DNA of 64,000 nucleotides from Solibacillus merdavium (GCF_014836935.1 NZ_JACSPW010000010.1:80620-144619); one strand, 5' to 3'; shown: positions 1 to 9,362, counted from the first letter of the stretch. The notes: generated from the letters alone by a model not told the origin. Translations and numbers: made by a program.

Positions 1-742
1 CTTCATTAAAGTCATTAATATCACCTACTAGAAATTGCAGATTTTCATACTGCAAATCTTGTGCAATGCGATTACATTCATCGATTACTTCTTTTTTTAA
101 GTCTAGACCTGTGACTTGAATATCGAGTTCTTTTTCAACCTTTAAATAATAATAAAGCGCAAATGTTAAATAGGATTTACCAGAACCAAAATCTAAAATG
201 CGAATTGTTTTGTCTCTTGGTAAATGCGCTAAAGAATCGTCGATGAATTCAACAAATCGATTAATTTGTTTAAACTTATCATATTTTTGTTTTTTGATTT
301 TGCCGTCCTCTGCCTGCACCCCTAAACGAACTAAAAATGGGTGCACTCTTGAGTCATCTAATAAATACCGTTTTTTACGGTTATGGGATAAATCAACTTG
401 TTTTGCCGTCGCATTTTGACTCGATTTCCAGAGTACTTTGTTCTTTTTAGAAAGCTGTACCTGTATCGTTTGCTCCTGAAACTCGGCATGTACTTGCCTG
501 AATTGTTCGAAAAGCATGTCGAGCTTAGCAGCCAAATCCTGTATTGCCACATTTTCATGCTTTAAAATTCGTTCATATTGATATTCAAGCTGAATCATAT
601 ATTCCTCGCGTATTTCTACTGGCTTTAGCTTTACGCGCTTTAAGTCATTTGATTTTTGACGTGGTTGGCTAATTGTTGCTTGGAGTAATGTTTTATTAGA
701 AATAAGTGCGAGCAGTTGCACTTTCATTTGTTCAAATTCCAT
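1..742 (-). CDS. Class I SAM-dependent methyltransferase, N-terminal part (runs off the window edge)
   Basis: Reading the minus strand from the ATG at 740-742 gives an uninterrupted frame of 247 codons that leaves the window at base 1, so the C-terminus is missing. A helical, charged N-terminal half of about 170 residues is followed by a Rossmann motif I, ILDFGSGKSYLTFAL, and then by VTGLDLKK, which fits strand 2 with its acidic ribose-binding residue. These show AdoMet binding. The substrate cannot be told; proteins with a long N-terminal extension of this kind are annotated only as methyltransferases. A purine-rich AGGCGG lies just upstream of the ATG. The gene is divergent from hflX. Confidence 0.75.
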   Translation of the reverse strand, partial: MEFEQMKVQLLALISNKTLLQATISQPRQKSNDLKRVKLKPVEIREEYMIQLEYQYERILKHENVAIQDLAAKLDMLFEQFRQVHAEFQEQTIQVQLSKKNKVLWKSSQNATAKQVDLSHNRKKRYLLDDSRVHPFLVRLGVQAEDGKIKKQKYDKFKQINRFVEFIDDSLAHLPRDKTIRILDFGSGKSYLTFALYYYLKVEKELDIQVTGLDLKKEVIDECNRIAQDLQYENLQFLVGDINDFNE

Positions 743-878
743 AAAAACCGCCTTTTCTTTTTCCGAAATAATCTTGTTCCTTTAGTATAATAATGCGCCT
801 TTGTCGTCTTATTGTACAGGCTTTTGAATTGTATGATACGATGGGAAAAAGTTTTAATGTAAGCAAGGAGGCAATAGT

Positions 879-2156
879 TTGAAAGATGTTGAGGTATTAA
901 TTGAACGCGGTGTATTGGTTGGAGTCAATTTACAAAAGAATGAGCATTTTGATTATTCAATGGAAGAATTGGCAAATCTAGCGGAAGCTTTGAATGTGGA
1001 AGTTCTCGGTATGGTAACGCAAAATTTAGAGCGTGTAACACCGTCACATTATGTAGGCACTGGAAAGATTGAAGAAATTAAAGCGTTTTTTGAAGAAACG
1101 AATGCAAACATTGTTATTTTTAATGATGAACTGTCCCCTTCGCAAATTCGAAATTTAGAGCGGGATTTAGAATGTAAAGTAATTGACCGCACAATGCTCA
1201 TTTTGGATATTTTTAGTCGACGTGCAAAAACACGTGAAGCGCAATTGCAAGTGGAGCTTGCTCAATTACAATATATGCTTCCACGCTTAGTTGGGCTTCA
1301 TGCATCGTTATCACGTCAAGGCGGTGGCACAGGTGGTGGCTTTAAAAACCGTGGTGCCGGAGAAACGAAGCTTGAGTTGGACCGTCGAAAGATTGAAGAT
1401 CAAATTTCGAAAATCAAAAAAGAATTGGAAGTTGTTAAAGAACAGCGCGAAACACAACGTAAGCAACGACGTAAAAATGCTGTACCGGTCGTTTCTATTG
1501 TAGGATATACAAACGCAGGGAAATCCACGATTATGAATCAGCTTCTTGCAAAAGCGGGACAAGATGTTACAAAGCAAGTTTTTGAAAAAGATATGCTATT
1601 CGCAACACTGGAAACTTCTGTCCGTAATATTGAACTCGAAGACAATAAATCATTTTTACTTACGGATACAGTAGGTTTTGTTAGTAAATTACCTCACCAC
1701 TTAGTAAAGGCTTTCCGTTCCACATTGGAAGAAGCGCGTGAAGCGGATTTACTATTGCATGTAGTCGATGTATCCAATGAAGAATACCGCTTCATGATGG
1801 ATGTGACAAATGAAACATTAAAGGCTATCGATGTTGAGAATATTCCTACCCTTTATGTGTACAATAAATCCGATTTGGCAAGCTTAGAATACCCGCTAGT
1901 AAGTGGCGATAATATTTGGCTTTCTGCAAAGCAAAATATCGGATTGGATGAATTGTTACAGCTTATTCGCAAACAAGTTTTCGCCAACTATATCACCTGT
2001 CAAATGCTGATTCCTTACAATCAAGGAGCCGTGGTTTCTTATTTAAATGAACAGGCCACAATTTTTGAAACGGCCTATGAAGAGAATGGTACGTTACTAA
2101 CGCTAGAGCTTAAAGAAGCTGACTATCAGAGATACGACAACTATGTCGTGAAATAA
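879..2156 (+). CDS. hflX: GTPase HflX, ribosome-associated
   Basis: HflX is a TRAFAC-class GTPase that binds the 50S subunit and splits or rescues stalled ribosomes. The 425-residue product has the HflX N-terminal domain (YVGTGKIEEI near residue 60, the glycine-rich linker RQGGGTGGGF near 147), then a G domain with P-loop GYTNAGKST at about 209-217, a switch II DTVGF motif, and NKSD for guanine specificity. Length is normal. The start is TTG at 879, chosen because AAGGAGG ends 7 bases before it and there is no in-frame ATG nearby. A strong hairpin terminator follows at 2171-2215, so it is probably monocistronic. Confidence 0.95.
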   Translation: MKDVEVLIERGVLVGVNLQKNEHFDYSMEELANLAEALNVEVLGMVTQNLERVTPSHYVGTGKIEEIKAFFEETNANIVIFNDELSPSQIRNLERDLECKVIDRTMLILDIFSRRAKTREAQLQVELAQLQYMLPRLVGLHASLSRQGGGTGGGFKNRGAGETKLELDRRKIEDQISKIKKELEVVKEQRETQRKQRRKNAVPVVSIVGYTNAGKSTIMNQLLAKAGQDVTKQVFEKDMLFATLETSVRNIELEDNKSFLLTDTVGFVSKLPHHLVKAFRSTLEEAREADLLLHVVDVSNEEYRFMMDVTNETLKAIDVENIPTLYVYNKSDLASLEYPLVSGDNIWLSAKQNIGLDELLQLIRKQVFANYITCQMLIPYNQGAVVSYLNEQATIFETAYEENGTLLTLELKEADYQRYDNYVVK

Positions 2157-2170
2157 AGTATTAATCATTC

Positions 2171-2215
2171 AATCTAAGGTACAGTGCAATATGGCATTGT
2201 ACCTTAGATTTTTTT
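2171..2215 (+). terminator. Rho-independent terminator of hflX
   Basis: Near-perfect stem (AATCTAAGGTACA pairs with TGTACCTTAGATT) followed by a T tract, 15 bases after the hflX stop. Confidence 0.9.
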
Positions 2216-2311
2216 ATGGCTTTTTATCCAACAAGAGGAAGAGTCAAAATATTTCCTTTATATAATTAATTAATTTATAATTCAGAAGTCTAAATTGTAA
2301 TGATACGTCTT

Positions 2312-2326
2312 AATTATTTGAAAATA
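2312..2326 (+). promoter_or_regulatory. Candidate CodY box upstream of the peptide transporter
   Basis: AATTATTTGAAAATA matches the CodY consensus AATTTTCWGAAAATT at 12 of 15 positions and lies about 140 bases before the transporter start. Peptide transporters are common CodY targets in low-GC Firmicutes. In AT-rich DNA such matches also arise by chance, so this is only suggestive. The rest of 2216-2465 is AT-rich and holds two TGTCAGA direct repeats but no other feature I can name. Confidence 0.3.
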
Positions 2327-2465
2327 TAGAAAAATAACATAATTATAACATTTTGATTATTTGTTGATTTTGATCAACTGTTACGCTAAAGTGTTGAAGT
2401 ATATTATTTCAAATGTCAGACAACAGACTTTATTGTCAGAATATTTATTAATCGGAGGATTTCAA

Positions 2466-3950
2466 ATGTATTCAAAAGAAGAAATAGTGAAATCTGTTCC
2501 TCAAACAGGATTTGTTGGTCAACCTAAAGGTTTATTTACATTATTCTTTACAGAGTTTTGGGAACGATTTTCATATTATGGAATGCGTGCCATTCTACTT
2601 TTCTACATGTACTATGCTGTTAAAGATGGTGGATTAGGACTAGACCGTACGCAAGCTAACATTATCATGTCGATATATGGTTCATTAATCTACATGTCAG
2701 GTATTATTGGCGGATGGATTGCTGACCGTATAACAGGCACGCGTAAAGCCGTATTCTATGGCGGTATATTAATTATGGTCGGTCATATTTTATTGGCATT
2801 ACCGCTGGGCGTAAACGCTCTGTATTCATCAATGTTCTTTATTATAATTGGTACAGGGTTACTTAAACCGAACGTATCATCAGTTGTAGGTGACTTATAT
2901 GCGCCGACTGATGCTCGTCGTGATTCTGGATTCTCAATTTTCTATATGGGTATTAACATGGGTGGTTTCTTAGCACCATTATTAGTTGGACTATTCCAAA
3001 AGAACTGGGGCTTCCATGCTGGATTTGCAGTAGCTGCAGTAGGTATGTTCATCGGATTAGTTGTATATTTAATGTCTCAGAAGAGTCTTGGTTTAGCAGG
3101 TTCATTTGCACCAAACCCTCTTACTAATGTAGAGAAGAAAAAATCAGCTCGCAACTTTACAATTGGTGGTTTAGTCATTGTAATTTTAGGTTTCATTGCA
3201 TACCAAACAGGTAATGCAAATATCGAAAACTTCTCATTATTAATTACAGCATTAGGTATTATCATCCCAACTTTATTTATTACCTATATGTATCGTAGTC
3301 CAAAAACAAATGCAGATGAAAAATCACGTTTGTTGGCATATATTCCATTGTTCCTATGTGCGGTAATGTTCTGGGCAATTGCAGAACAGTCTTCTACAAT
3401 TCTTGCAACATTTATTGATACACGGACAAATCTAACGTTTTTAGGATTTGAAATACCAGCTGCATGGTTCCAATCGTTTAACCCATTATTCATTATTCTA
3501 ATCGCACCATTATTTGCGGTTCTTTGGACAAAGTTAGGTGATCGTGGTCCTTCAACACCGAAGAAGTTTGCGCTTTCGCTATTCTTCTCAGGTACTTCAT
3601 TCCTAATAATGATCGCTGCAATCGTTTTAACGCCTGCAGATACATTAGTTAATCCATTATGGGTTGTATTCTCGATTTTCCTAGTTGTATTAGGTGAATT
3701 ATTGCTTTCACCAGTTGGTTTATCTGCAACAACTAAGCTAGCACCAGCAGCATTTGCTGGACAAACAATGGCTTTATGGTTCTTGGCAGCAGCAGCAGCT
3801 CAGGCAATTAATGCACAGTTAGTTCGTGTATACGAGCAGGTCTCAGAAACAACATACTTCGGTGTTTTAGGTATTTTATCTATTGTACTAGGTATAGTTA
3901 TTTTAATCATCTCACCAATCATTACGAAAGCTATGCGCGGTGTAAAATAA
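2466..3950 (+). CDS. dtpT: POT/PTR-family di-/tripeptide:proton symporter (DtpT-like)
   Basis: Integral membrane proton-coupled importer of small peptides. The 494-residue product has the POT signature: FTEFWERFSYYGMRAILLFY near residue 27 carries the ExxERFxYY proton/peptide-coupling motif, and GTGLLKPNVSS with FSIFYMGINMG matches the PTR2 signatures. About 14 hydrophobic segments are visible, normal for the bacterial family. The open frame extends 35 codons upstream, but the ATG at 2466 has CGGAGG at 2453-2458 and begins at the conserved region, so the shorter start is used. It stands alone between hairpins at 2171 and 3957. Confidence 0.92.
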   Translation: MYSKEEIVKSVPQTGFVGQPKGLFTLFFTEFWERFSYYGMRAILLFYMYYAVKDGGLGLDRTQANIIMSIYGSLIYMSGIIGGWIADRITGTRKAVFYGGILIMVGHILLALPLGVNALYSSMFFIIIGTGLLKPNVSSVVGDLYAPTDARRDSGFSIFYMGINMGGFLAPLLVGLFQKNWGFHAGFAVAAVGMFIGLVVYLMSQKSLGLAGSFAPNPLTNVEKKKSARNFTIGGLVIVILGFIAYQTGNANIENFSLLITALGIIIPTLFITYMYRSPKTNADEKSRLLAYIPLFLCAVMFWAIAEQSSTILATFIDTRTNLTFLGFEIPAAWFQSFNPLFIILIAPLFAVLWTKLGDRGPSTPKKFALSLFFSGTSFLIMIAAIVLTPADTLVNPLWVVFSIFLVVLGELLLSPVGLSATTKLAPAAFAGQTMALWFLAAAAAQAINAQLVRVYEQVSETTYFGVLGILSIVLGIVILIISPIITKAMRGVK

Positions 3951-3956
3951 TTTTTT

Positions 3957-3996
3957 AACCTTAATTTGTAGAATTTTTTACGAATTAAGGTTTTTT
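3957..3996 (+). terminator. Terminator of the POT transporter gene
   Basis: AACCTTAATT pairs with AATTAAGGTT around a 16-base loop, followed by a T-rich run. Confidence 0.8.
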
Positions 3997-4056
3997 CTTT
4001 TGGAAAAAAAGGAATAATAAAAGTTAACTACTTAAAAAGGTAGCTTGTGGTATATA

Positions 4057-4185
4057 ATGGAATTGGGAGAAGCCTTACTAAAATGTCTCCATAAAGATTT
4101 TAGTTGGGAAGTTATAAATACAGCACTTGATATACAGAATATTCCCGATGGTTACAAGGATCTCATTAAGCAATGTAATCGATAG
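4057..4185 (+). CDS. Possible 42-codon ORF (doubtful)
   Basis: An ATG at 4057 opens a 42-codon frame (begins MELGEALLKC, ends LIKQCNR) ending with TAG at 4185 in the 309-base gap before the GNAT gene. The composition looks protein-like, with alternating charged and hydrophobic residues, but there is no good SD: the nearest AAAGG is 16 bases upstream. The ATG also lies inside the string TATAATGG, whose TATAAT (4053-4058) could equally be the -10 of the promoter for the downstream pair. I do not recognise the sequence. Either reading is possible, and the promoter reading is slightly favoured. Confidence 0.2.
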   Translation: MELGEALLKCLHKDFSWEVINTALDIQNIPDGYKDLIKQCNR

Positions 4186-4259
4186 CTATGAGATGCAAAT
4201 TATTGTTTTAACATTTTTAGTGGCACGATGAAAAAGTAACTATAGGGGAGGCAAAATTT

Positions 4260-5093
4260 ATGTTAGAATCAGTAACGATTAAGGAATTGACGACTATTGA
4301 ACAAATTGAAGAGGCACGTGAATTAGAGCATGAGATTTGGGCAGTCGGTAGCATCCCTGTTCATCAAACCATTGCAACAATACGTAATGGTGGAATTGTT
4401 CTTGGAGCTTATTTAAATGACGAAATTATTGGCTTTAACTATAGTTGTCCTGGATATATGGATGAGCAAGTGTATTTATATTCCCATATGATCGGTATTA
4501 AACGTAACTACCGTGAACAAGGTGTAGGAGAATTACTAAAAAACTATTTAAAAGATATCGCTATCGAACGCGGTTATAGAACTTGCCGTTGGACGTTTGA
4601 TCCACTTGAAGCGCGTAGTGGTCATTTAAACTTTTCAAAGTTACGTAGTTATAGTGATACTTATATAGAGAATTGCTATGGTGAGATGGAGGATCCATTT
4701 AATAAATTATTGCCTACAGACCGCCTTTGTGTAGAGTGGCAGCTTGTTGATAATGATTATTTACGTTGGGATGCAAAAGTAGAAGAATTACTTGATGAAG
4801 CAAAACCTATCGTAGATTGGGAAGCAAATATTGTAGGGTTGCCTACATTGGATAAGGAACAGAAGTTTCGTAAAGAGGAAACGCTTATCCATGATGCATA
4901 TACATTACCTATTCCAACAAACTTCCAAAAAATCAAAGTTGAGAGTGTCGCTTTAGCAGAAGACTGGCGATATAAAACGAGAAATATATTACAAGCAATG
5001 TTTGACCAAAATTACAAAATTATTTACTTAATGAAAAAAGATGAGCAAATAAGCCATTACCTACTTGTAAAGCGTTCTTTATTTGCCCTTTAA
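4260..5093 (+). CDS. GNAT-family acyltransferase; possible D-amino-acid N-succinyltransferase
   Basis: The 277-residue protein has an N-terminal GNAT fold at about residues 10-150, with the acetyl-CoA-binding pattern RNYREQGVGELL (the Q/RxxGxG/A signature), followed by a C-terminal extension typical of the COG3375 group. Seventy bases downstream lies an enolase-superfamily racemase. In Geobacillus kaustophilus a GNAT enzyme of this kind encoded beside the racemase is a succinyl-CoA:D-amino-acid N-succinyltransferase, and the same role is inferred here; the sequence alone fixes only a CoA-dependent acyltransferase. The ATG at 4260 has GGGGAGG at 4246-4252. Confidence 0.7.
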   Translation: MLESVTIKELTTIEQIEEARELEHEIWAVGSIPVHQTIATIRNGGIVLGAYLNDEIIGFNYSCPGYMDEQVYLYSHMIGIKRNYREQGVGELLKNYLKDIAIERGYRTCRWTFDPLEARSGHLNFSKLRSYSDTYIENCYGEMEDPFNKLLPTDRLCVEWQLVDNDYLRWDAKVEELLDEAKPIVDWEANIVGLPTLDKEQKFRKEETLIHDAYTLPIPTNFQKIKVESVALAEDWRYKTRNILQAMFDQNYKIIYLMKKDEQISHYLLVKRSLFAL

Positions 5094-5097
5094 TTCC

Positions 5098-5130
5098 TTT
5101 TTCAGCGGGTGTTTACCGCCCGCTGAAAAA
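5098..5130. repeat. 12-bp perfect stem-loop between GNAT and racemase genes
   Basis: TTTTTCAGCGGG pairs perfectly with CCCGCTGAAAAA around a 9-base loop. The T tract lies 5' of the stem on both strands, not 3', so it is not a classical terminator. It may be an mRNA-stabilising or processing hairpin that sets unequal expression of the two genes. Confidence 0.6.
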
Positions 5131-5164
5131 CTTTTAAAGTAATGAATCAGTAGGAGCAATGAAC

Positions 5165-6274
5165 ATGAAATTAGTGGAAGTCACGATGCATGAACTTATA
5201 ATGCGAATGAAAACGCCTTTTACAACGAGCTTAGGGTCAATGCAAGATAAGCGATTTTTAGTATTGGAGGCGAAGGATGAAAGTGGTTTTGTCGGTTGGG
5301 GAGAGGGCGTTGCTTTTGAAGAACCATCCTACACAGAAGAAACTTTTAAAACTTCCCGCCATATGCTGGAAGATTTTTTAATTCCGGCGTTATTGGGAGC
5401 TGAATTGAAGCATCCAGATGAAGTGTTTGACATGTTTCGATCCATTCGTCGCAATAATATGGCAAAAGCAGCAATTGAAGGCGCAGTATGGGATATTTAT
5501 GCCCAATTAATGAACCAACCATTAGCGCATGTCATTGGTGGGTCCCAGGAAAAAATCGAAGTGGGAATTAGTATTGGTTTACAGCCTACAGATGAACAGC
5601 TTATCCAAACGATTCAGCATTATTTGGATGAAGGCTATAAACGAATAAAAGTAAAAATCAAACCTGGAAAAGATATTGAACTTTTACATACAATTCGCCA
5701 AGCATTTCCTACCATTCCTTTAATGGCGGATGCAAACTCAGCGTATACATTAGATGATATGGAAAGTTTAAAAAAGCTGGATGAATTTAATTTAATGATG
5801 ATCGAACAGCCACTTGCCCATGATGATTTAGTCGACCATGCATTATTACAAAAGCAAATCAAGACACCGATTTGTTTGGATGAAAGCATTACTTCTCTAG
5901 AGGATACACGTAAGGCTATTCAGTTGGGGAGCTGTGGTGTAATAAACATTAAAATTGCACGAGTAGGCGGTATCAGTGAAGCGAAGCGCATTCATGATTA
6001 TTGCATGGAGCACCATATTCCCGTATGGTGTGGGGGGATGCTTGAAGCAGGAATAGGCCGAGCGCATAATGTTGCCATTACTAGTCTAGCTAATTTTATA
6101 ATGCCCGGGGATACTGCTGCCTCAAGTCGTTATTGGTACGAAGATATTATTAGCCCAGAAGTAACAGTAGAAAATGGCTATATTAAAGTTCCCAAAAAAC
6201 ATGGAATCGGCTATGAAGTAAATCGTGCATTATTGGAAAAGTATAGTGTCAATAAAACGACATATCGGATATAG
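5165..6274 (+). CDS. menC: o-Succinylbenzoate synthase / N-succinylamino acid racemase (enolase superfamily)
   Basis: Muconate-lactonising-type enolase-superfamily protein of 369 residues. Visible active-site elements: IKVKIKPG with the KxK acid/base pair at about K162/K164, metal ligands D189 (MADANSAY), a Glu in MIEQPLA and an Asp in CLDES, and the opposite-face Lys in NIKIARVGG. This subgroup often does both o-succinylbenzoate synthesis for menaquinone and N-succinylamino acid racemisation. No other men genes are nearby, while a GNAT partner precedes it, so the racemase role is favoured here. ATG 5165 is chosen over ATG 5159 because AGGAG (5152-5156) lies 8 bases from it but only 2 from the other. 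A terminator follows. Confidence 0.85.
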   Translation: MKLVEVTMHELIMRMKTPFTTSLGSMQDKRFLVLEAKDESGFVGWGEGVAFEEPSYTEETFKTSRHMLEDFLIPALLGAELKHPDEVFDMFRSIRRNNMAKAAIEGAVWDIYAQLMNQPLAHVIGGSQEKIEVGISIGLQPTDEQLIQTIQHYLDEGYKRIKVKIKPGKDIELLHTIRQAFPTIPLMADANSAYTLDDMESLKKLDEFNLMMIEQPLAHDDLVDHALLQKQIKTPICLDESITSLEDTRKAIQLGSCGVINIKIARVGGISEAKRIHDYCMEHHIPVWCGGMLEAGIGRAHNVAITSLANFIMPGDTAASSRYWYEDIISPEVTVENGYIKVPKKHGIGYEVNRALLEKYSVNKTTYRI

Positions 6275-6278
6275 ATGC

Positions 6279-6307
6279 AAACCACGAATTAAAATTTGTG
6301 GTTTTTT
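6279..6307 (+). terminator. Terminator of the racemase gene
   Basis: AAACCACgAATT pairs with AATTtGTGGTTT, followed directly by a T tract. Confidence 0.85.
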
Positions 6308-6426
6308 CTTGTTTCATCTAATTTCCTATATATACTGTAACTTGTAAATAAAGCGACTAATTGCTCTTAAAATACAATTTTCATTATATTGGTTATTCAA
6401 AAGTGCCTTATTTTTAAATCGTGCGT

Positions 6427-6496
6427 TTGATTTTCATTATTAGCAATTATATAATGATGTAGGGAAAGAAATGATTCTCATTTTCATTGAGAATCA
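6427..6496 (+). promoter_or_regulatory. Sigma-A promoter with a downstream double Fur-like operator for the siderophore importer
   Basis: -35 TTGATT (6427-6432), 17-base spacer, perfect -10 TATAAT (6450-6455). Immediately downstream, 6472-6496 is a perfect inverted repeat TGATTCTCA-N7-TGAGAATCA. It can be read as two overlapping 7-1-7 Fur boxes, one per strand, each matching TGATAATNATTATCA at 11 of 14 positions. The placement (about +10 to +34) fits iron-dependent repression by Fur. The rest of the 6308-6613 gap shows no coding sequence. Confidence 0.75.
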
Positions 6497-6613
6497 GTGA
6501 ATATATCTTGGCGTATGGCAATCAGATTTATTAGTTCACTCAAAATTCAGCAGCGTTTGTCTAGTTGAATTAAAATAAAAATAAAAATATATAAAGAATA
6601 GTGGGAAAATGAA

Positions 6614-7570
6614 ATGAGACTTTGGATGCTCGTTGCAGCAACCATCGTTCTGTCCTTTATATCATTATTTATTGGGGCAATCGACATAAAACCATCTGAT
6701 TTATTGGATTGGGATTCAGATAAGACACAAATTTTCCTGATGAGTCGAGTGCCGCGATTAATGGCGATCATACTTGCTGGGGCAGGGATGGGTATTTCAG
6801 GCTTAATTATGCAAAGTTTAAGCCGTAATAAATTCGTATCACCGACAACATCCGGTACACTGGATGCGGCTAAACTAGGTATTGTAGTATCGATGGTATT
6901 TTTCACAAGTGTAGGTTATATGGAGAAAATTCTCTTTAGTTTTACATTCGCGCTTATTGGTATGATGATTTTCATGCGCCTTCTGGAAAGCATTAAATTT
7001 AAAGATGTAATTTTTGTGCCTCTAATCGGGATTATGTATGGGAATATTATTGGTGCGATATCCACATTTATTGCTTATGAAGCAGATGTTTTACAAAGTG
7101 TAGATACATTCTTTTTAGGGAGTTTTACACTTGTTGTTTCAGGACGTTATGAGTTGCTTTATGTAGCTGTCCCGGCGATTATTCTTGCTTACTTATATGC
7201 AAATAAGTTTACAGTGGCAGGAATGGGAGAAGATTTTGCGAAAAATCTAGGGTTGAGCTACCGTACTGTGTTAAATCTCGGTTTAGTGCTTGTCGCGATT
7301 ATTTCAACAACTGTAGTATTAACAGTGGGGATTATTCCTTTCTTAGGGTTAATTGTGCCAAACATAGTTTCATTATATATGGGAGACAATTTACGTAAAA
7401 CGATTCCGCATACAATTTTCTTAGGGGCAGCATTCCTATTGATGTGTGATATCTTGAGTCGTCTTATTGTGTATCCGTTTGAGATTCCTGTAAACACAAC
7501 GGTTGCGGTAATCGGCAGTGCAATCTTCTTAGTAATGTTGTTTAGGGGGAAAGCATATGCGAAAAAATAG
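6614..7570 (+). CDS. yclN: Iron-siderophore ABC transporter permease (YclN-like)
   Basis: FecCD-family inner-membrane permease, 318 residues with about nine hydrophobic segments. SRVPRLMAIILAGAGMGISG is the conserved N-terminal FecCD region (RLPR-type start of the pore helix), and GIIPFLGLIVPNIV is the conserved cytoplasmic-loop region that contacts the ATPase. It is first of four genes in the order permease, permease, ATPase, binding lipoprotein, the same as yclNOPQ (petrobactin-type siderophore uptake in B. subtilis). The symbol is by order and family, not by proven orthology. The SD is weak. It overlaps the next gene by 14 bases. Confidence 0.85.
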   Translation: MRLWMLVAATIVLSFISLFIGAIDIKPSDLLDWDSDKTQIFLMSRVPRLMAIILAGAGMGISGLIMQSLSRNKFVSPTTSGTLDAAKLGIVVSMVFFTSVGYMEKILFSFTFALIGMMIFMRLLESIKFKDVIFVPLIGIMYGNIIGAISTFIAYEADVLQSVDTFFLGSFTLVVSGRYELLYVAVPAIILAYLYANKFTVAGMGEDFAKNLGLSYRTVLNLGLVLVAIISTTVVLTVGIIPFLGLIVPNIVSLYMGDNLRKTIPHTIFLGAAFLLMCDILSRLIVYPFEIPVNTTVAVIGSAIFLVMLFRGKAYAKK

Positions 7571-8513
7571 GACGAAGCTTATTGTTTTAGCTATAATCGC
7601 GATTATTAGTATACTGTTATTTTGTCTATATAATATTCAAGGTGGATTTAGTTACGCCTTTCCAAAACGTGTAGAACGCGTATTGGCAATGATTATTACC
7701 GGTACTGCCATTGCGTATGCAACAGTAACATTCCAGACGGTTACGCATAATCGGTTATTAACACCTTCAATGATGGGTGTTGACTCGATGTATGAAGTCG
7801 TACAGACAGTCATATTCTTCTTTGCAGGGTCTGCTTCTATATTTGTAGTAAGTCGTTATTTAAATTTTGGATTATCAATTGCTGCGATGGTTTTATTCGC
7901 ACTTATTTTATACAGATTTCTATTCAGGGCAGATAAGCATCCAATCTTCCTACTGCTGCTAGCAGGGATGATTATAGGGACACTGCTCGGTAGCTTAGTA
8001 ACATTTTTACAAGTTATTATAGACCCGGTAGAATATGAAAGCTTACAATCTCGTTTATTTGCAAGCTTTATGAATGTGAAAACTGAGCTTTTACTTATTG
8101 CTATCGTTATATTAGTGGCTTCGTTTATATACGGTTATCGTTTATTAAGGGATTTAGATGTAATGTCATTAGGACGTGAAAATGCAATAAACTTAGGTGT
8201 GAATTACGATAAGATAGTATTGAAAGTTCTAATTTTATCTTCTGTTCTAATTGCAACATCTACTGCGCTTGTCGGTCCAATTACGTTTTTAGGGTTAATC
8301 GTTTCAAACTTAGCGTATCAATTTTTTGCTACGTACAAGCATTCCGTTTTAATTGTGGGTGCAAGTCTCATTAGTATTATTGCACTTGTCGGTGGGCAGT
8401 TTTTAGTACTGCATGTGTTCCAATTAAGTACAACGATAAGCGTAATTATAAACTTTATCGGTGGATTGTACTTTATTTATCTAATACTGAAGGAAAGTAG
8501 GAAAGCAGGATGA
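7557..8513 (+). CDS. yclO: Iron-siderophore ABC transporter permease (YclO-like)
   Basis: Second FecCD-family permease, 318 residues, about nine membrane segments starting with a hydrophobic stretch at residues 7-27. RVERVLAMIITGTAIAYATV and GPITFLGLIVSNLA are the conserved N-terminal and ATPase-contact regions. It would form a heterodimeric pore with the preceding permease. The start lies inside the upstream gene (14-base overlap), with GGGGG about 6 bases before ATG 7557; the stop overlaps the ATPase start by 4 bases (ATGA). Both overlaps indicate translational coupling. Confidence 0.87.
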   Translation: MRKNRTKLIVLAIIAIISILLFCLYNIQGGFSYAFPKRVERVLAMIITGTAIAYATVTFQTVTHNRLLTPSMMGVDSMYEVVQTVIFFFAGSASIFVVSRYLNFGLSIAAMVLFALILYRFLFRADKHPIFLLLLAGMIIGTLLGSLVTFLQVIIDPVEYESLQSRLFASFMNVKTELLLIAIVILVASFIYGYRLLRDLDVMSLGRENAINLGVNYDKIVLKVLILSSVLIATSTALVGPITFLGLIVSNLAYQFFATYKHSVLIVGASLISIIALVGGQFLVLHVFQLSTTISVIINFIGGLYFIYLILKESRKAG

Positions 8514-9277
8514 TTGAAATTAAAGGGCTTTCTAAAAGCTTTGGAAAGAAACCAGTTGTTGAAAACGTATCATTAACTATCCAGCCAAAAGCAATCACTT
8601 CATTTATTGGACCAAACGGTGCCGGTAAGTCAACATTATTATCCATGGTAAGCCGATTGCTTGATTCAGATACAGGAGAGGTATTTTTGGATCAAAGTGA
8701 TGTGAAAAAAATGAAATCAAATGAATTTGCTAAACGTGTGGCAATTTTACGTCAATCAAATCATTTAAATGTGCGTTTAACTGTACGTGAGCTCGTGGCA
8801 TTTGGCCGTTACCCTTATTCAAAAGGACGTTTAACACCAGAGGACGAAGAACATATTGACCGTGCAATTGAATATATGACATTGGGCGATATGGAACAAA
8901 AATTTTTAGATGAATTATCTGGTGGTCAAAAGCAACGTGCTTTTATCTCGATGGTAATTGCACAAGATACTGAGTATATTTTGTTGGATGAGCCATTAAA
9001 TAATCTGGATATGAAGCACTCGGTTCAGATTATGAAAATTTTACGCAAGCTTGTAGATGAATTAGGGAAAACTGTTGTGATTGTATTGCATGACATTAAC
9101 TTTGCTTCTGTGTATTCGGATCGTATTGTCGCTTTAAAAGATGGACGTCTTGTAAAAGATGGTCCAACTAATGACATTATTAATTCAGAAGCACTGCGGG
9201 AAGTGTATGATATGCATATTCCGGTTCAAGAGCAAGATGGCTGTAGAATTTGTGTATACTTTAATTCCCATAGCTAA
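8510..9277 (+). CDS. yclP: Iron-siderophore ABC transporter ATP-binding protein (YclP-like)
   Basis: ATPase subunit powering siderophore import, 255 residues. Walker A GPNGAGKST at about residues 34-42, Q-loop near ILRQSNH, signature LSGGQKQRAF, Walker B YILLDEPLNNLD, and the H-switch VLHDIN are all intact. Sequence and context match FepC/YclP-type proteins. It starts at the ATGA overlap with the second permease and is followed by a promoter region rather than a clear terminator, so the binding protein may be made both by readthrough and from its own promoter. Confidence 0.92.
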   Translation: MIEIKGLSKSFGKKPVVENVSLTIQPKAITSFIGPNGAGKSTLLSMVSRLLDSDTGEVFLDQSDVKKMKSNEFAKRVAILRQSNHLNVRLTVRELVAFGRYPYSKGRLTPEDEEHIDRAIEYMTLGDMEQKFLDELSGGQKQRAFISMVIAQDTEYILLDEPLNNLDMKHSVQIMKILRKLVDELGKTVVIVLHDINFASVYSDRIVALKDGRLVKDGPTNDIINSEALREVYDMHIPVQEQDGCRICVYFNSHS

Positions 9278-9362
9278 AAATAAGTAAATGTATAGGTTAT
9301 TCTCGCTTATGCATTTATTTTCTGACATTAAATGAGAATGAATATTAATTTCATAAAAACAA

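Noticed and set aside
198..419. Plus-strand frame at the window start
   Set aside because: Antisense to the methyltransferase gene, which has clear motifs on the minus strand; no SD.
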